Part shown: positions 1-7,262 of the stretch, in pieces | Layout: each line of letters opens with the position of its first letter | Position numbering within the stretch: the first letter of the stretch is position 1 | DNA from: an uncultured Bacilli bacterium | GTDB taxonomy: Bacteria > Bacillota_I > Bacilli_A > RF39 > UBA660 | Assembly (NCBI GenBank): GCA_910583945.1 | Contig: CAJTYF010000025.1 | Location: 1 to 23,001 of the forward strand | Reading direction: 5' to 3' | Length of the DNA stretch: 23,001 nt | Made by a program: the position numbers and the translations under genes | Notes under the pieces: model-generated | Told to the model about the DNA's origin: nothing | The model's input: only the letters and a program-made list of their open reading frames with translations | Databases searched by the model: none

Positions 1-54
1 CGATCCTTGAACCAGTAATATAAAATATCTGTCCAACTTTTGGGGTTCAGTACA
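1..54 (-). mobile_element. IS150-type (IS3 family) insertion sequence terminus, partial, left edge
   Basis: The 54 bases read on the minus strand begin TGTACTGAACCCC and continue AAAAGTTGGACAG. This matches the general form of IS3-family (IS150 group) left ends, which start with TG and contain a run of C followed by GTTGGAC. The element body would extend leftward out of the window. The same bases occur inverted at the right edge. No transposase is visible here, so the family call rests on the terminus alone. Confidence 0.55.
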
Positions 55-77
55 ATTTTGTCATACTAACAAAATAC

Positions 78-124
78 GGGGGCTAAGGCTCGCCTTAGAA
101 TCCGAAATTAACTTTCGTTAATTT
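78..124 (-). terminator. Paired hairpins downstream of recombinase A
   Basis: Read on the minus strand, an AAATTAAC/GTTAATTT stem with a GAAA loop (105-124) is followed by CGGATT and a CTAAGG/CCTTAG stem and then CCCCC (78-104). No strong T run follows, so termination is plausible but not canonical. A close copy of the CGGATTCTAAGG...CCTTAGCCCCC motif lies downstream of recombinase D at 22908-22937, so it belongs to the cassette type. Confidence 0.45.
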
Positions 125-133
125 TATAAGGTA

Positions 134-164
134 GAAGAAACTACGCTTCGACAATAGTTTCTTC
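134..164 (-). repeat. Inverted repeat spanning the recombinase A stop codon
   Basis: GAAGAAAC (134-141) and GTTTCTTC (157-164) form a perfect 8-bp inverted repeat that brackets the last codons and the TAG stop of recombinase A. Recombinase D has a longer inverted repeat in the same position (22693-22740) with a different sequence. The arms differ but the placement is conserved, suggesting a stop-codon hairpin that protects or terminates the transcript. Confidence 0.5.
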
Positions 165-1606
165 ATTATCGTATAATTCTTCATAGGTAATAGGTTTTAC
201 ATCAATAGTGATAGGTTCTTTTGAAAAAGTAACGCTATCACATATATCAGGTATATATTTAAAAACAACATCTTCACTTGCTTTATAAAGTTCATTATTT
301 TTATTAACATATAAAACTCCATAATTATGAATATCTTTTTTATTTTGAGAATCTATCTTTTTATAATCTTTCATAGGAAATACTCTAACTATATCTGCTT
401 TGTTTTCATCTAATTCAAATTTGAATACTTGATCTTGAACATAATACTCAGCTTCATAAAATCTTACATCATAAAATTGTCTTAATCTCATAATGTGTTC
501 TCCAACTTTTTCGATAGGAAGATATTCACTAAATCTCATATAACCTGCAAAGTTTCCAAACATTTGAACTTTCTTATCCAAATAACCTTGATTTTCTAAT
601 TCAGTCATTGGTTTGCATACAGATTCTCTAAATTTAACATACTTGACTTCATATTTATTTTTTTCTTTGGAAAGTTCTATTTCATCAACATATCTCATTA
701 TTAAATTTGCTTTTTCTTCTCGTGTATAATTCTTCCAAAACTTATTAAAGTCTTGATACTTGTCGGGACATTTAATTTTATTGATAAAATCAATATCTCT
801 TTTTAATAAAATATCCTCAGAAGTAAATCGTAGTTCATCACTTACTTCAGTATCTACAATTTTATTCTCTAAGTTCTCAATTGTTTTATCAATATTCTTT
901 TTCTCTTTTTTATAATCTTCTAAAAGAAAGACACCTTCGAGATATGCTTGTTTTAATCTTTCATCTTTTACTTTTAATTCTTTGATTTCTTTTTCTAATT
1001 GTTCCACAGGATTTTCAACTTTTTGTTTAATCATAGGTAAGAAAAATTGATTAACAACTGAATCGTATTCTACAATATCATCAATGAAGTTTTTTATATA
1101 ATTTTCAATTGTTTCTTCCTTAATGTTGCACTTACAATCAGTACAATAATAGTAGTAATATACATTGCCATTTTTCTTTTTCGTTGCTTTACCACCCATA
1201 ATTCTATTACAATGAGGACATTTCAATTTTTGTAAAAATAAGTAAGTTAAATTTCTAATATAACTACGAGAGTTTTTCTTCTTTTGTACCTGACATTCTT
1301 CCCATAGTTCACGAGATACAATTGGCTCAACAACATCTTTATAGTAAATAGGATTCTTTGTCCTTTTGCCATGCACAAAATCACCTTTATAAACCTCATT
1401 TTGTAAAATAGTAGTAATGGTAGAATCACACCAATTTTCTTTTCCTAGAACTTTTTCCTTATTGAATAGATTACTAATCTTTTGATAGGACATACCACTA
1501 TGATAAAGTTCAAATATTCTAACAACAATATCCTTTGTTAATGGATTAGGAACTAGCATTTTGTTTTCATGTTTATAACCTAAACAAGCCCTATATGGTA
1601 AATGTC
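141..1606 (-). pseudogene. Recombinase A, 3' fragment of a large serine recombinase split by IME B
   Basis: This reads as the recombinase, zinc-ribbon and coiled-coil part of a large serine recombinase. The zinc ribbon is LKCPHCNRIMGGK followed by a second C-x2-C (YCTDCKC), and it aligns closely with recombinase D (shared FLQKLKCP and EYDSVVN segments). It lacks the catalytic serine domain. The first usable start, at MLVPNPLTKD (1559), is an artefact: the frame stays open upstream through LPYRACLGYKHENK to the TGTC core at 1603-1606. The missing N-terminal part lies at 9904-10367 on the same strand. Joining the halves at TGTC gives 1926 nt, exactly 642 codons (641 aa), the size expected from recombinase D (623 aa). 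The fragment alone should be inactive. Whether the internal ATG is translated into a DNA-binding fragment is unknown. Confidence 0.85.
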
Positions 1607-1631
1607 TACCACGTACATAATAGCACCAACT
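1591..1631. other. attL of IME B
   Basis: The left junction carries the core TGTC at 1603-1606. Bases left of the core belong to the interrupted recombinase A gene; bases right of it are element DNA. The element-side arm GCACCAACT (1623-1631) is the inverted partner of AGTTGGTGC (9877-9885) at the other end. In the excised circle the two arms would flank TGTC at 18 and 16 bp, as expected for an LSR attP. The target-side arm CTAT (1591-1594) pairs with ATAG (9916-9919) around TGTC at 8 bp on each side, giving a symmetric attB. The exact crossover dinucleotide within TGTC is not determined. Confidence 0.75.
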
Positions 1632-1754
1632 AGAAATATCGTAGATTTAATACACTATAAAGGTATGATAAACAATAAGATAATTAACTTAAATTCAAAG
1701 TTATATAACGAAAATGATATTGGTTTTGAAATATATGTATCAGCTTTAAAATAA
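1607..1754 (+). other. Free-circle extension of the integrase B reading frame
   Basis: In the integrated form this stretch looks intergenic, yet it is open for 48 codons ending at TAA 1752-1754. It is exactly in phase with integrase B when 9907 is joined to 1607, as in the excised circle. The tail begins TTYIIAPTRN and ends FEIYVSALK. The joined frame is 8199-9907 plus 1607-1754, 1857 nt, 618 aa. In such AT-rich DNA a 48-codon open run is unlikely by chance. Function of the tail is unknown. Confidence 0.7.
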
Positions 1755-1841
1755 GTTATTCTGTTTCGTTCTAAAAGTAGATACTAATATAAAACTATAT
1801 ATCAAAATATTATTATTTAAATTGAAATTAGCAGTTTAAGG

Positions 1842-1870
1842 TATGCAATCAAAAAGCATATCTTTTTTTT
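1842..1870 (+). terminator. Weak intrinsic terminator before the mob gene
   Basis: TATGC (1842-1846) and GCATA (1856-1860) form a short stem followed almost at once by eight T residues. In the excised circle it would lie downstream of the extended integrase frame and could end the integrase transcript. The stem is only 5 bp. An origin-of-transfer hairpin near the relaxase gene is an alternative reading, though I do not see a MobV nic consensus. Confidence 0.4.
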
Positions 1871-1901
1871 GCTTATAAAAAGAGAAAGTGAGGAATGATA
1901 A

Positions 1902-3182
1902 ATGAATTATGGAATATTTAGAAGTGAACCCATTATGACTTTAAATGATTTAGCACAGATAGGTTCTCATAATAAACGTGAAAAAAGAGCTTATAAAAGC
2001 AATCCTAATATTAAATTAGAATTAACTAAAAATAATATAGAACTAGTACCTTTAAAAGAAAAATATGTGAAAGGATTTCATAATCTTACAAAAGAATATA
2101 GAAAACAACACGAAGAAAAGCAAAAAAATGAACGTGATGATAGAAAAAGAAGTTATAGTGAAATGTTAAATAAATCTAAAAGTGTCGTTGCTGATGAATT
2201 ACTATTTACAGCTACAAATAAATTTTTTAAAGATAAGAACAAAGATTTTATTTTAGAATGGGCAAATACTTGTATGGATTTTGTTTATAATGATTTAGGT
2301 TATACAAAAGAACAGATATTGCACTCAACTTTGCATTTAGATGAGGCAACACCACATATTCATTGTGTTGTTGTACCTCTAGTTAAAAAGTTAGATAAAA
2401 GAACAAATACAGAAAGATATACTATTTCTAAAAAACAGTATATTAAAGACAAATTACACTTATCACAATTACAAGATATTTATAATGTTAGATTAAGAGA
2501 AAAAGGCTATAATCTAGAACGAGGTATTAAAGGCAGTAATTCTAAACATCAAAAAGTACGAGAATTTAAGAAAACAACTAGATATTATGAAAACAAAGTT
2601 GAAACTATCAATAAAAGATTAGATAATGCAATGAATGATTTTGAAGAAAAAATGAAAACCACCAAAAATACGATTATTGATAAGGATTATGTAAAAGTTA
2701 AAAAAGATACTTTTGATAGTATGCAAAATGTTATAAAAGAAACTAAAAAAGCAATAGAATTTCAACCTAAACTAGAATCCCTATTTAATGAAGTTGATAC
2801 TTACACTAAAAGTCATCAATTGCTAGAAAAAGAAAATCAAAATATGCAAAGAGAAATTAAATCATTAAAAACTAGAAATCATAACCTTACAGAAGAAAAT
2901 AATAACTTAAAATCTTATATTAAAGCTATTTTAAAGGCAATTAAACACTTTTTTAGGGAATTACTACAGATTGGTAATGAACCTACAAAAGAAGCCACTA
3001 CGAGTGAAATAAAGGATTATTATGATAATCAAGATTTTGATATGTATGATGTTAAAGATATTTCTAAGGGTACAACAAAGGAAGATGAATTATTTGATTA
3101 TGCAGATGTTCCTAATTATTTTAAAACTAGTAAGAAATCTCATAATGAAAAAGATAAAGATGATTTTGAAATAAGTTTATAG
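1902..3182 (+). CDS. mobV: MobV-family relaxase (Mob/Pre)
   Basis: The protein is 426 aa. It nicks the element at its oriT and pilots the strand during mobilization by a helper conjugation system. The N-terminal segment IGSHNKREKRAYKSNPNI matches the MobV motif I pattern. Around residues 144-160, LHLDEATPHIHCVVVPL is the metal-binding H-x-D...H-x-H motif of Mob_Pre relaxases. The C-terminal half (about residues 225-345) is Lys/Glu-rich and predicted coiled coil, as is usual for MobV. The start ATG follows AGTGAGGAATG. It is the first gene inside the left end of IME B. No coupling protein is present, so transfer depends on another element. Full length for the family. Confidence 0.88.
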   Translation: MNYGIFRSEPIMTLNDLAQIGSHNKREKRAYKSNPNIKLELTKNNIELVPLKEKYVKGFHNLTKEYRKQHEEKQKNERDDRKRSYSEMLNKSKSVVADELLFTATNKFFKDKNKDFILEWANTCMDFVYNDLGYTKEQILHSTLHLDEATPHIHCVVVPLVKKLDKRTNTERYTISKKQYIKDKLHLSQLQDIYNVRLREKGYNLERGIKGSNSKHQKVREFKKTTRYYENKVETINKRLDNAMNDFEEKMKTTKNTIIDKDYVKVKKDTFDSMQNVIKETKKAIEFQPKLESLFNEVDTYTKSHQLLEKENQNMQREIKSLKTRNHNLTEENNNLKSYIKAILKAIKHFFRELLQIGNEPTKEATTSEIKDYYDNQDFDMYDVKDISKGTTKEDELFDYADVPNYFKTSKKSHNEKDKDDFEISL

Positions 3183-3283
3183 CAAGATATATCAAAATGT
3201 TTCTAAATTTGTTATAATTATATTGCAATTTTAAACTGATTTTGTTTAACATAGAAAACAAAAAGAAAGAGGAAATTTAATTT

Positions 3284-3844
3284 ATGAGTAAATATTTAAA
3301 AGTAATGTTTGGAAATAAAGGTGTTAATTTTGAATATAAAATTAATGAAATAAACATAGCAAATATTTGGAATCCTAATAGTTTTGAGCCGAAAGAAATG
3401 GGAGGATTCAATTTTTCTACTGAAGATAAGATATTAAGATGGTTAGTTCGTGGAGATACTATATATGATGTGATAATACCAGATGATGCCGAAATAATAG
3501 ATTGCCCTAGTGAATCAGCACCACATGGAGTATTTAGAAGTAATAAAATAATATTAGCAAATCCTAGACCTATGACTGATGAACTTGCTATGAACTTTTA
3601 TTTAAAATCAGAACTACCCGAAAAATCTTATTATAAATCATTAGCAGGTGTTGCTATCAGAGGTTATAGAAACACAAGTTTAAAAATAATTGAAGATAAA
3701 GTTAATAAAGATAATATAGATTTTGTATTAAGTGAAATAGAAAACTTTGTTAAACCATATCAAAGCAGTAGAACTACCAAAAATAGTAATGAAGTATATA
3801 ATGAAGTTATGAATATACTTAATAATATTAAAAATGAGGTGTAA
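3284..3844 (+). CDS. Unknown cargo protein paired with a carbon-nitrogen hydrolase
   Basis: The 186-aa soluble protein is not assigned to a family with confidence. It has no signal peptide or membrane segment. A conserved-looking centre (about residues 45-125) contains GGFNFSTEDKILRWL, GDTIYDVIIPDDAEIID, PHGVFRSNKIIL and NPRPMTDELAM, followed by a Lys/Asn-rich helical tail. I have an impression of similar uncharacterised proteins in Bacillota mobile elements but cannot name a domain. The start ATG follows AAAGAGGAAATTTA. Its stop is one base before the ATG of the nitrilase-family gene, so the two are probably translationally coupled and work together. A -10-like TATAAT lies at 3213-3218 without a clear -35. 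Confidence 0.6.
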   Translation: MSKYLKVMFGNKGVNFEYKINEINIANIWNPNSFEPKEMGGFNFSTEDKILRWLVRGDTIYDVIIPDDAEIIDCPSESAPHGVFRSNKIILANPRPMTDELAMNFYLKSELPEKSYYKSLAGVAIRGYRNTSLKIIEDKVNKDNIDFVLSEIENFVKPYQSSRTTKNSNEVYNEVMNILNNIKNEV

Positions 3845-3845
3845 C

Positions 3846-4763
3846 ATGGCAAATATATTTAAAGTTGCTCTATTACAATTAAATTGGACAAATAACGAGC
3901 AAGATGCAATAAATAAGGGAATAAAATATTGTAAAAAAGCAAAGGAAATGAACGCTGATATAGCAGTATTTCCTGAAACTTGGAATAATGGATATGAAAT
4001 GTTATTTGAGGGATATTTAACTAAACATATAAATATTTCGCAAGAAAGATTGAGGACTTGGAAAAATAGAGCTATTGATGAAAATAGCAATTACATTAAT
4101 ACGTTTAAAGAATTAGCAAAAGATTTAGATATGGCTATTGTGATTACATTTTTTGAAAAGAATAATTATTTGCCTAAAAATTCTTTACTTATTATTGATA
4201 GATTTGGTAATACAGTTTTAAAATACTCTAAAGTCCATACAGTTGATTGTAAAATGGAAGCATTTATGGAACCTGGAAAGGAGTTTAAAGTCTGTGATTT
4301 AAATTATAAAAATGGCACAATTAAATTGGGTACTATGATTTGTTATGATAGAGATTTTCCAGAAAGTGCAAGAATATTAATGTTAAAAGGTGCAGAAATA
4401 GTATTAGTTCCAAATGCCTGTAGAATGACAAAAATTAGATTGGAACAACTAAAAGTAAGAGCTTATGAAAATATGATTGGTATAGTTACTGTAAATTATG
4501 CTAACTATGGAGGTCACTCGTCAGCATTTAGTCCTATTGTTAGAGATATAAATATGAATGATGTAGATAGTGAAATTTTAATAATGGATGATATAGAGCA
4601 GATAAAGGTTGTAGATTTTAATATGGATGAAATAAGAGATTATAGAAATAGAGAATCACTTGGAGATGCATATCGTAAGCCATATGCCTATAAGGATTTG
4701 ATTCAAAAAACAGTAAATGAACCTTTTATAAGAGATAATTCAAGAAGAAATTATTTTGAATAA
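3846..4763 (+). CDS. Carbon-nitrogen hydrolase (nitrilase superfamily)
   Basis: The 305-aa cytoplasmic enzyme is of the nitrilase/amidase superfamily, which hydrolyses amide or nitrile C-N bonds through a Glu-Lys-Cys triad. The candidate Glu lies in AVFPETWNNGYEM, the Lys in LKYSKVHTVD and the Cys in GTMICYDRDFPES, followed by ILMLKGAEIVLVPNAC, in the usual order. Length is typical. I chose ATG 3846 rather than the in-frame ATG at 3834 because GAGGTG precedes it and it directly follows the upstream stop. Substrate is not predictable; amidase, N-carbamoyl amidase and omega-amidase activities all occur in this superfamily. As IME cargo next to an unknown protein it might modify an exogenous amide, which is inference. 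A structured 3' region with a terminator follows. Confidence 0.85.
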   Translation: MANIFKVALLQLNWTNNEQDAINKGIKYCKKAKEMNADIAVFPETWNNGYEMLFEGYLTKHINISQERLRTWKNRAIDENSNYINTFKELAKDLDMAIVITFFEKNNYLPKNSLLIIDRFGNTVLKYSKVHTVDCKMEAFMEPGKEFKVCDLNYKNGTIKLGTMICYDRDFPESARILMLKGAEIVLVPNACRMTKIRLEQLKVRAYENMIGIVTVNYANYGGHSSAFSPIVRDINMNDVDSEILIMDDIEQIKVVDFNMDEIRDYRNRESLGDAYRKPYAYKDLIQKTVNEPFIRDNSRRNYFE

Positions 4764-4769
4764 AAAGTA

Positions 4770-4950
4770 GAAATCCAAAAGAAACTTCGTAACTAATGGA
4801 TTTCTGTTTAAAACCTACTTTATGACAAGTAGGTAACACACTACTAAGTCGGCAGAGCCAACTTAGATTTCGTGTGCCAAAGGTGATCCTTTGGAAACCC
4901 AATTAAGCAACATATTACAAAATTTCATAATGTAATATTGTTGCCTTTTT
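4770..4950 (+). ncRNA. Candidate structured RNA / 3' UTR with intrinsic terminator
   Basis: Between the hydrolase gene and a terminator lie four consecutive stem-loops: GAAATCCA/TGGATTTC (4770-4777/4797-4804), ACCTACTT/AAGTAGGT (4813-4820/4827-4834), a compound CACAC/GTGTG arm (4837-4841/4872-4876) enclosing CTAAGT/ACTTAG and GGC/GCC, and a perfect CCAAAGG-TGAT-CCTTTGG (4877-4894). The region is then closed by a terminator. No ORF of note is present. This density of stems in AT-rich DNA suggests a folded RNA, either a small RNA or a processed 3' UTR. I do not recognise a known RNA family. Confidence 0.45.
4907..4950 (+). terminator. Strong intrinsic terminator of the cargo operon
   Basis: GCAACATATTAC (4907-4918) pairs with GTAATATTGTTGC (4932-4944) with a one-base bulge and is followed by CTTTTTATTT. 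It ends the mobV-cargo transcription unit or the structured RNA. Confidence 0.75.
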
Positions 4951-4976
4951 ATTTGTCTTTCGACTTCATAAAAAGC

Positions 4977-5029
4977 AAAAAAAGACTACCACTTTCATCA
5001 GCATAGCTGACAAAACGTGATAGCTTTTT
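4977..5029 (-). terminator. Terminator of the XRE-membrane protein operon
   Basis: On the minus strand CTATCAC pairs with GTGGTAG (one G-U pair), enclosing an inner GTCAGC/GCTGAT stem, followed by seven T residues (4977-4983). The plus strand also has a T run, so it may work in both directions. A second nested hairpin, AATAACCT/AGGTTATT with TTGCT/AGCAA inside (5038-5080), overlaps the stop of the membrane protein gene. Confidence 0.7.
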
Positions 5030-5075
5030 TCTTATTCAAATAACCTAATTGCTAATCTTACGAAAAGCAAAAAGG

Positions 5076-5525
5076 TTATTTTCTTTTATGGTTGTATTTC
5101 TTTTCCAATAATCTTGCAGTATCTCTTTTAGCTACATATATTGACAAGTAAGTAAATGCTTCATAGATAATCATTACAATAAAGAATCCAACTATAATAT
5201 AAGGATTATTTATTATATCTTTTTTAATACACTCTACACCTTGAATAACTAGATAAATAATACCAAAGAATACAGTTGATAAAGTTGTCGTATCATCAAA
5301 GGATCTTTGAATTACTTTGGATTCTTCTGTATCAACATTTAATCCTCTTGCATTCCATTTTTTGATTACTAATAATACTAATACCATTAAAAATGGTGTA
5401 ATAACCCAATATAATCTATAGCCATAATCATTTTTTAGCATTAAGACTAATACTAGACTTACTACCATAAAAATATTTAATAATACAATTCCAATATTTC
5501 TTATTAAAGTTTTATTTTTTTGCAT
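5076..5525 (-). CDS. Small four-helix membrane protein, unknown function
   Basis: The 149-aa integral membrane protein has four predicted hydrophobic helices: about residues 9-29, 38-54, 80-97 and 106-127. A polar loop between helices 2 and 3 (about 55-78) is rich in Asp, Thr and Arg, and the C-terminus is basic and presumably cytoplasmic. I do not recognise a family. Its start overlaps the end of the XRE regulator gene by 14 nt, so the two are co-translated. This suggests regulator and membrane protein act together, for example as a sensor/repressor pair or immunity function; that is inference. Confidence 0.65.
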   Translation of the reverse strand: MQKNKTLIRNIGIVLLNIFMVVSLVLVLMLKNDYGYRLYWVITPFLMVLVLLVIKKWNARGLNVDTEESKVIQRSFDDTTTLSTVFFGIIYLVIQGVECIKKDIINNPYIIVGFFIVMIIYEAFTYLSIYVAKRDTARLLEKKYNHKRK

Positions 5526-6012
5526 TCTTATTTCTCTCCTTTACTTTTAAACTTTGTATTAAATTTACAATTTCATTTGAAGTTGTTATTTGATAATTTG
5601 TATCTTCTATTGTATGTAGCAGTAATTCTTTTTCACTTTGGGTTATGTCTTTATTTAAATTTTCTTCACACGACTTAACTAATTGCTTTAAATTAGTAAT
5701 ACTACCTAAAACATTGATTTCAGCTTCATTTAATTCATCTAAAGTCATTTTATCATAATAATCTTTAATAAATGGATTTAAAGGACTAACTTCCATACCT
5801 AATCCTATTTTATACATCATTTCATTATAATTTACATTGATATGCTGACTTATCTTTCTAAGCATTTTAGGGTTTGGAGTTTCTATTTCCCCTGATTCTA
5901 TTTTAGATAACTGCGCATTACTTATATTAGCAATTTTAGCAAGTTGTCTTTGTGAAAGATTTGATTTTTCTCTAGCTTCAGCAATGATTTCACCAATCTT
6001 TTTTTCTTGCAT
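5512..6012 (-). CDS. XRE-family HTH transcriptional regulator (IME repressor)
   Basis: The 166-aa protein has an N-terminal HTH_3 domain (about residues 4-58): IGEIIAEAREKSNLSQRQLA, ISNAQLSKIESGEIETPNPK, then KMLRKISQHINVNY. The C-terminal half is helical and charged, perhaps for dimerization. I chose ATG 6012 (MQEKKIGE) because AGAGGTG lies 6 nt upstream; the longer in-frame start at 6042 has no good ribosome site. It is divergent from the element's HTH/SSB/integrase operon across a 178-bp control region with two TGTTAA-N6-TYAACA operators, one beside its own start and one downstream of the opposite promoter. That arrangement is typical of a repressor controlling both directions. Confidence 0.85.
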   Translation of the reverse strand: MQEKKIGEIIAEAREKSNLSQRQLAKIANISNAQLSKIESGEIETPNPKMLRKISQHINVNYNEMMYKIGLGMEVSPLNPFIKDYYDKMTLDELNEAEINVLGSITNLKQLVKSCEENLNKDITQSEKELLLHTIEDTNYQITTSNEIVNLIQSLKVKERNKNAKK

Positions 6013-6045
6013 AATGAACACCTCTTGCACTAATAATAGCATATA

Positions 6046-6063
6046 TGTTAAATAAAATCAACA
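6046..6063. promoter_or_regulatory. Candidate operator 1 (TGTTAA-N6-TCAACA)
   Basis: TGTTAA ATAAAA TCAACA is an 18-bp dyad located 34 bp upstream of the XRE gene start. The same architecture recurs at 6125-6142, and a half-site TGTTAA occurs at 6156-6161. It is the likely binding site of the XRE protein. Confidence 0.55.
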
Positions 6064-6090
6064 TTTTAGATGTATTTGTTTCAAAAAGTA

Positions 6091-6119
6091 TTGACAAGAT
6101 AGTAATTATTATGTATATT
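6091..6119 (+). promoter_or_regulatory. Consensus sigma-A promoter of the rightward IME operon
   Basis: TTGACA (6091-6096), a 17-bp spacer and TATATT (6114-6119) lie upstream of the 85-aa HTH gene. Operator 2 begins 6 bp downstream of the -10, so repressor binding would block the start site. Confidence 0.75.
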
Positions 6120-6124
6120 AATTT

Positions 6125-6142
6125 TGTTAATTAAATTTAACA
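6125..6142. promoter_or_regulatory. Candidate operator 2 (TGTTAA-N6-TTAACA)
   Basis: TGTTAA TTAAAT TTAACA is an 18-bp dyad overlapping the expected transcription start of the rightward promoter. Spacing and half-sites match operator 1. Confidence 0.55.
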
Positions 6143-6190
6143 CATTATTTTAAAATGTTAATCATTTAAAAGAAAGGAGGAAATCTATGA

Positions 6191-6448
6191 ATGAAGATTA
6201 AACATCTAGAAGTACCACAGAATATTTGGAAAGATAAAAGAATTCCAAAAGAAACCAAGTATATTTACTCATATATTTATCAAAAAGGATTTGATAGAAT
6301 CATTACTGATATAAATATAGGAGAATTACAACAGACCATTAAAATAAAAAATAAAGGTTTGAAAAAAAGTTTAGATATATTAGAACAATTAAAATATCTA
6401 GTATATCAAGAGTATGCAACAGGAATGTACACAATAACACTTAGCTAA
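6191..6448 (+). CDS. Small winged-helix-like DNA-binding protein
   Basis: The 85-aa protein begins MKIKHLEVPQNIW. The segment KETKYIYSYIYQKGFDR, then LQQTIKIKNKGLKKSLDILEQLKYLVY and a beta-like end, resembles the N-terminal winged helix of replication initiators and HTH_36-type proteins. It is the first gene after the promoter, with AAAGGAGG 10 nt upstream. An ATG at 6187 in another frame gives only a four-residue peptide and is rejected as the start. It may act in control or replication of the excised element. Function is inferred from fold-like pattern only. Confidence 0.6.
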   Translation: MKIKHLEVPQNIWKDKRIPKETKYIYSYIYQKGFDRIITDINIGELQQTIKIKNKGLKKSLDILEQLKYLVYQEYATGMYTITLS

Positions 6449-6739
6449 AATGTTTATAGGAACGTAGTTAAGTAAGGTACAGTAAGATGAAAGGCTTATG
6501 TTAGTACCTATTCTAGCAATAGAATGAATCTAGTTTGAAATAAGACATAATTCAAAGAACGAAGTAAAAAAGAATTAAAGGGGTTTAGAAAATACTATGT
6601 GTTATTTCAAATATATAATCCGAGGGATAAGGATTTAAAATAAAGTTCCATGTTTCGTAATGCCTTTTTTGAAGTAATTGCTTGTAGATGATACAAGTTT
6701 TTTTGTTGTTTAAATTTTTAAGAGAAAGGAGAATGCCAA
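6449..6739 (+). promoter_or_regulatory. Structured leader region with internal terminator
   Basis: This 291-bp gap has no ORF but several stems: AGGTAC/GTACCT enclosing TAAG/CTTA (about 6474-6522), ATTCTA-GCAA-TAGAAT with a GNRA-type loop (about 6523-6540), AATCC/GGATT (about 6618-6635) and a terminator at 6681-6704. It looks like a folded 5' leader controlling the next gene, or a small RNA. No known riboswitch consensus was recognised. Confidence 0.4.
6681..6704 (+). terminator. Intrinsic terminator/attenuator upstream of the 83-aa gene
   Basis: CTTGT (6681-6685) pairs with ACAAG (6693-6697), followed by seven T residues. It lies 35 bp before the TTG start of the next gene, so it could attenuate read-through into the small-protein/integrase operon. 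Confidence 0.6.
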
Positions 6740-6991
6740 TTGAGATTATTAAATAAAGAAGATATTTTAAAAAACAGAGTTGATACTATCTCACAATATC
6801 ATATTTTAGATTATTTAAAGAAAAATCTAAATATAGATGAATTTAAAATCTATCTTGTTGACCGAGATAATATTAAAGTAATTGATAAAGAAGATAAACA
6901 CTTATATTTTAACTATGATTCTTCTACTAAAGAAGTATCTTATCAAGATGAATTAAAACAAAAAGAACACGATTATGAAATAGGATTATAA
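6740..6991 (+). CDS. Conserved small mobile-element protein (paralogue of the 80-aa protein of module C)
   Basis: The 83-aa acidic soluble protein starts at TTG, 9 nt after AAAGGAG. An ATG at 6733 is in another frame, too close to the ribosome site, and yields only seven residues. It aligns along its length with the product of 13874-14116: KE-ILKN-VDTI-Q, LDYLKK-L, EF-YL-DR and IKVIDK are shared. The two genes sit in different serine-recombinase elements, so this is a family carried with such elements. Function is unknown. Its stop is 4 nt before the next start. Confidence 0.65.
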   Translation: MRLLNKEDILKNRVDTISQYHILDYLKKNLNIDEFKIYLVDRDNIKVIDKEDKHLYFNYDSSTKEVSYQDELKQKEHDYEIGL

Positions 6992-6995
6992 AGCT

Positions 6996-7253
6996 ATGGG
7001 ATGCATTGTGTTAGATGATTCCATAGTTAAAAGTAATTCTATCAATTCAACAGATAAACTTGTATATGGAATCATTAAAGCATTATCAAATAATCTAGGT
7101 TATTGTTATGCAAGTAATGATTATATATCTAAAAAAGTAAATCTATCAAAAAGGACAATATCAAAATCTATCAGCAATTTAAAAAAAGCAAATTATATAA
7201 GAGTTGAAACAATTAACTATCAAAGAAACATCTATCTAACGAGTGGTGTATAG
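6996..7253 (+). CDS. Small helix-turn-helix protein (HTH_36-like)
   Basis: The 85-aa protein has the pattern STDKLVYGIIKALSNN, YASNDYISKKVNLSKRTIS and KSISNLKKANYIRVE, which is a typical winged HTH of plasmid and element replication or control proteins, followed by a short beta hairpin. It is probably translationally coupled to the 83-aa gene. Two 23-bp direct repeats lie just after its stop and could be its target. No replication catalytic domain is present. Confidence 0.7.
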   Translation: MGCIVLDDSIVKSNSINSTDKLVYGIIKALSNNLGYCYASNDYISKKVNLSKRTISKSISNLKKANYIRVETINYQRNIYLTSGV

Positions 7254-7262
7254 AACAGTTTT

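Noticed and set aside
1842..1868. Origin of transfer for the MobV relaxase
   Set aside because: The short hairpin with eight T residues fits a terminator better and I see no MobV nic-site consensus; oriT is left unassigned.
3728..4090. Minus-strand open frame across the cargo genes
   Set aside because: Antisense shadow overlapping two well-supported genes, with no start context.
6733..6756. ATG just upstream of the TTG start of the 83-aa gene (and similarly at 7928 and 6187)
   Set aside because: The peptides would be 4-7 residues; at 6733 and 7928 the ATG lies within 1-2 nt of AAAGGAG, too close for initiation. The TTG starts fit the ribosome-site spacing.
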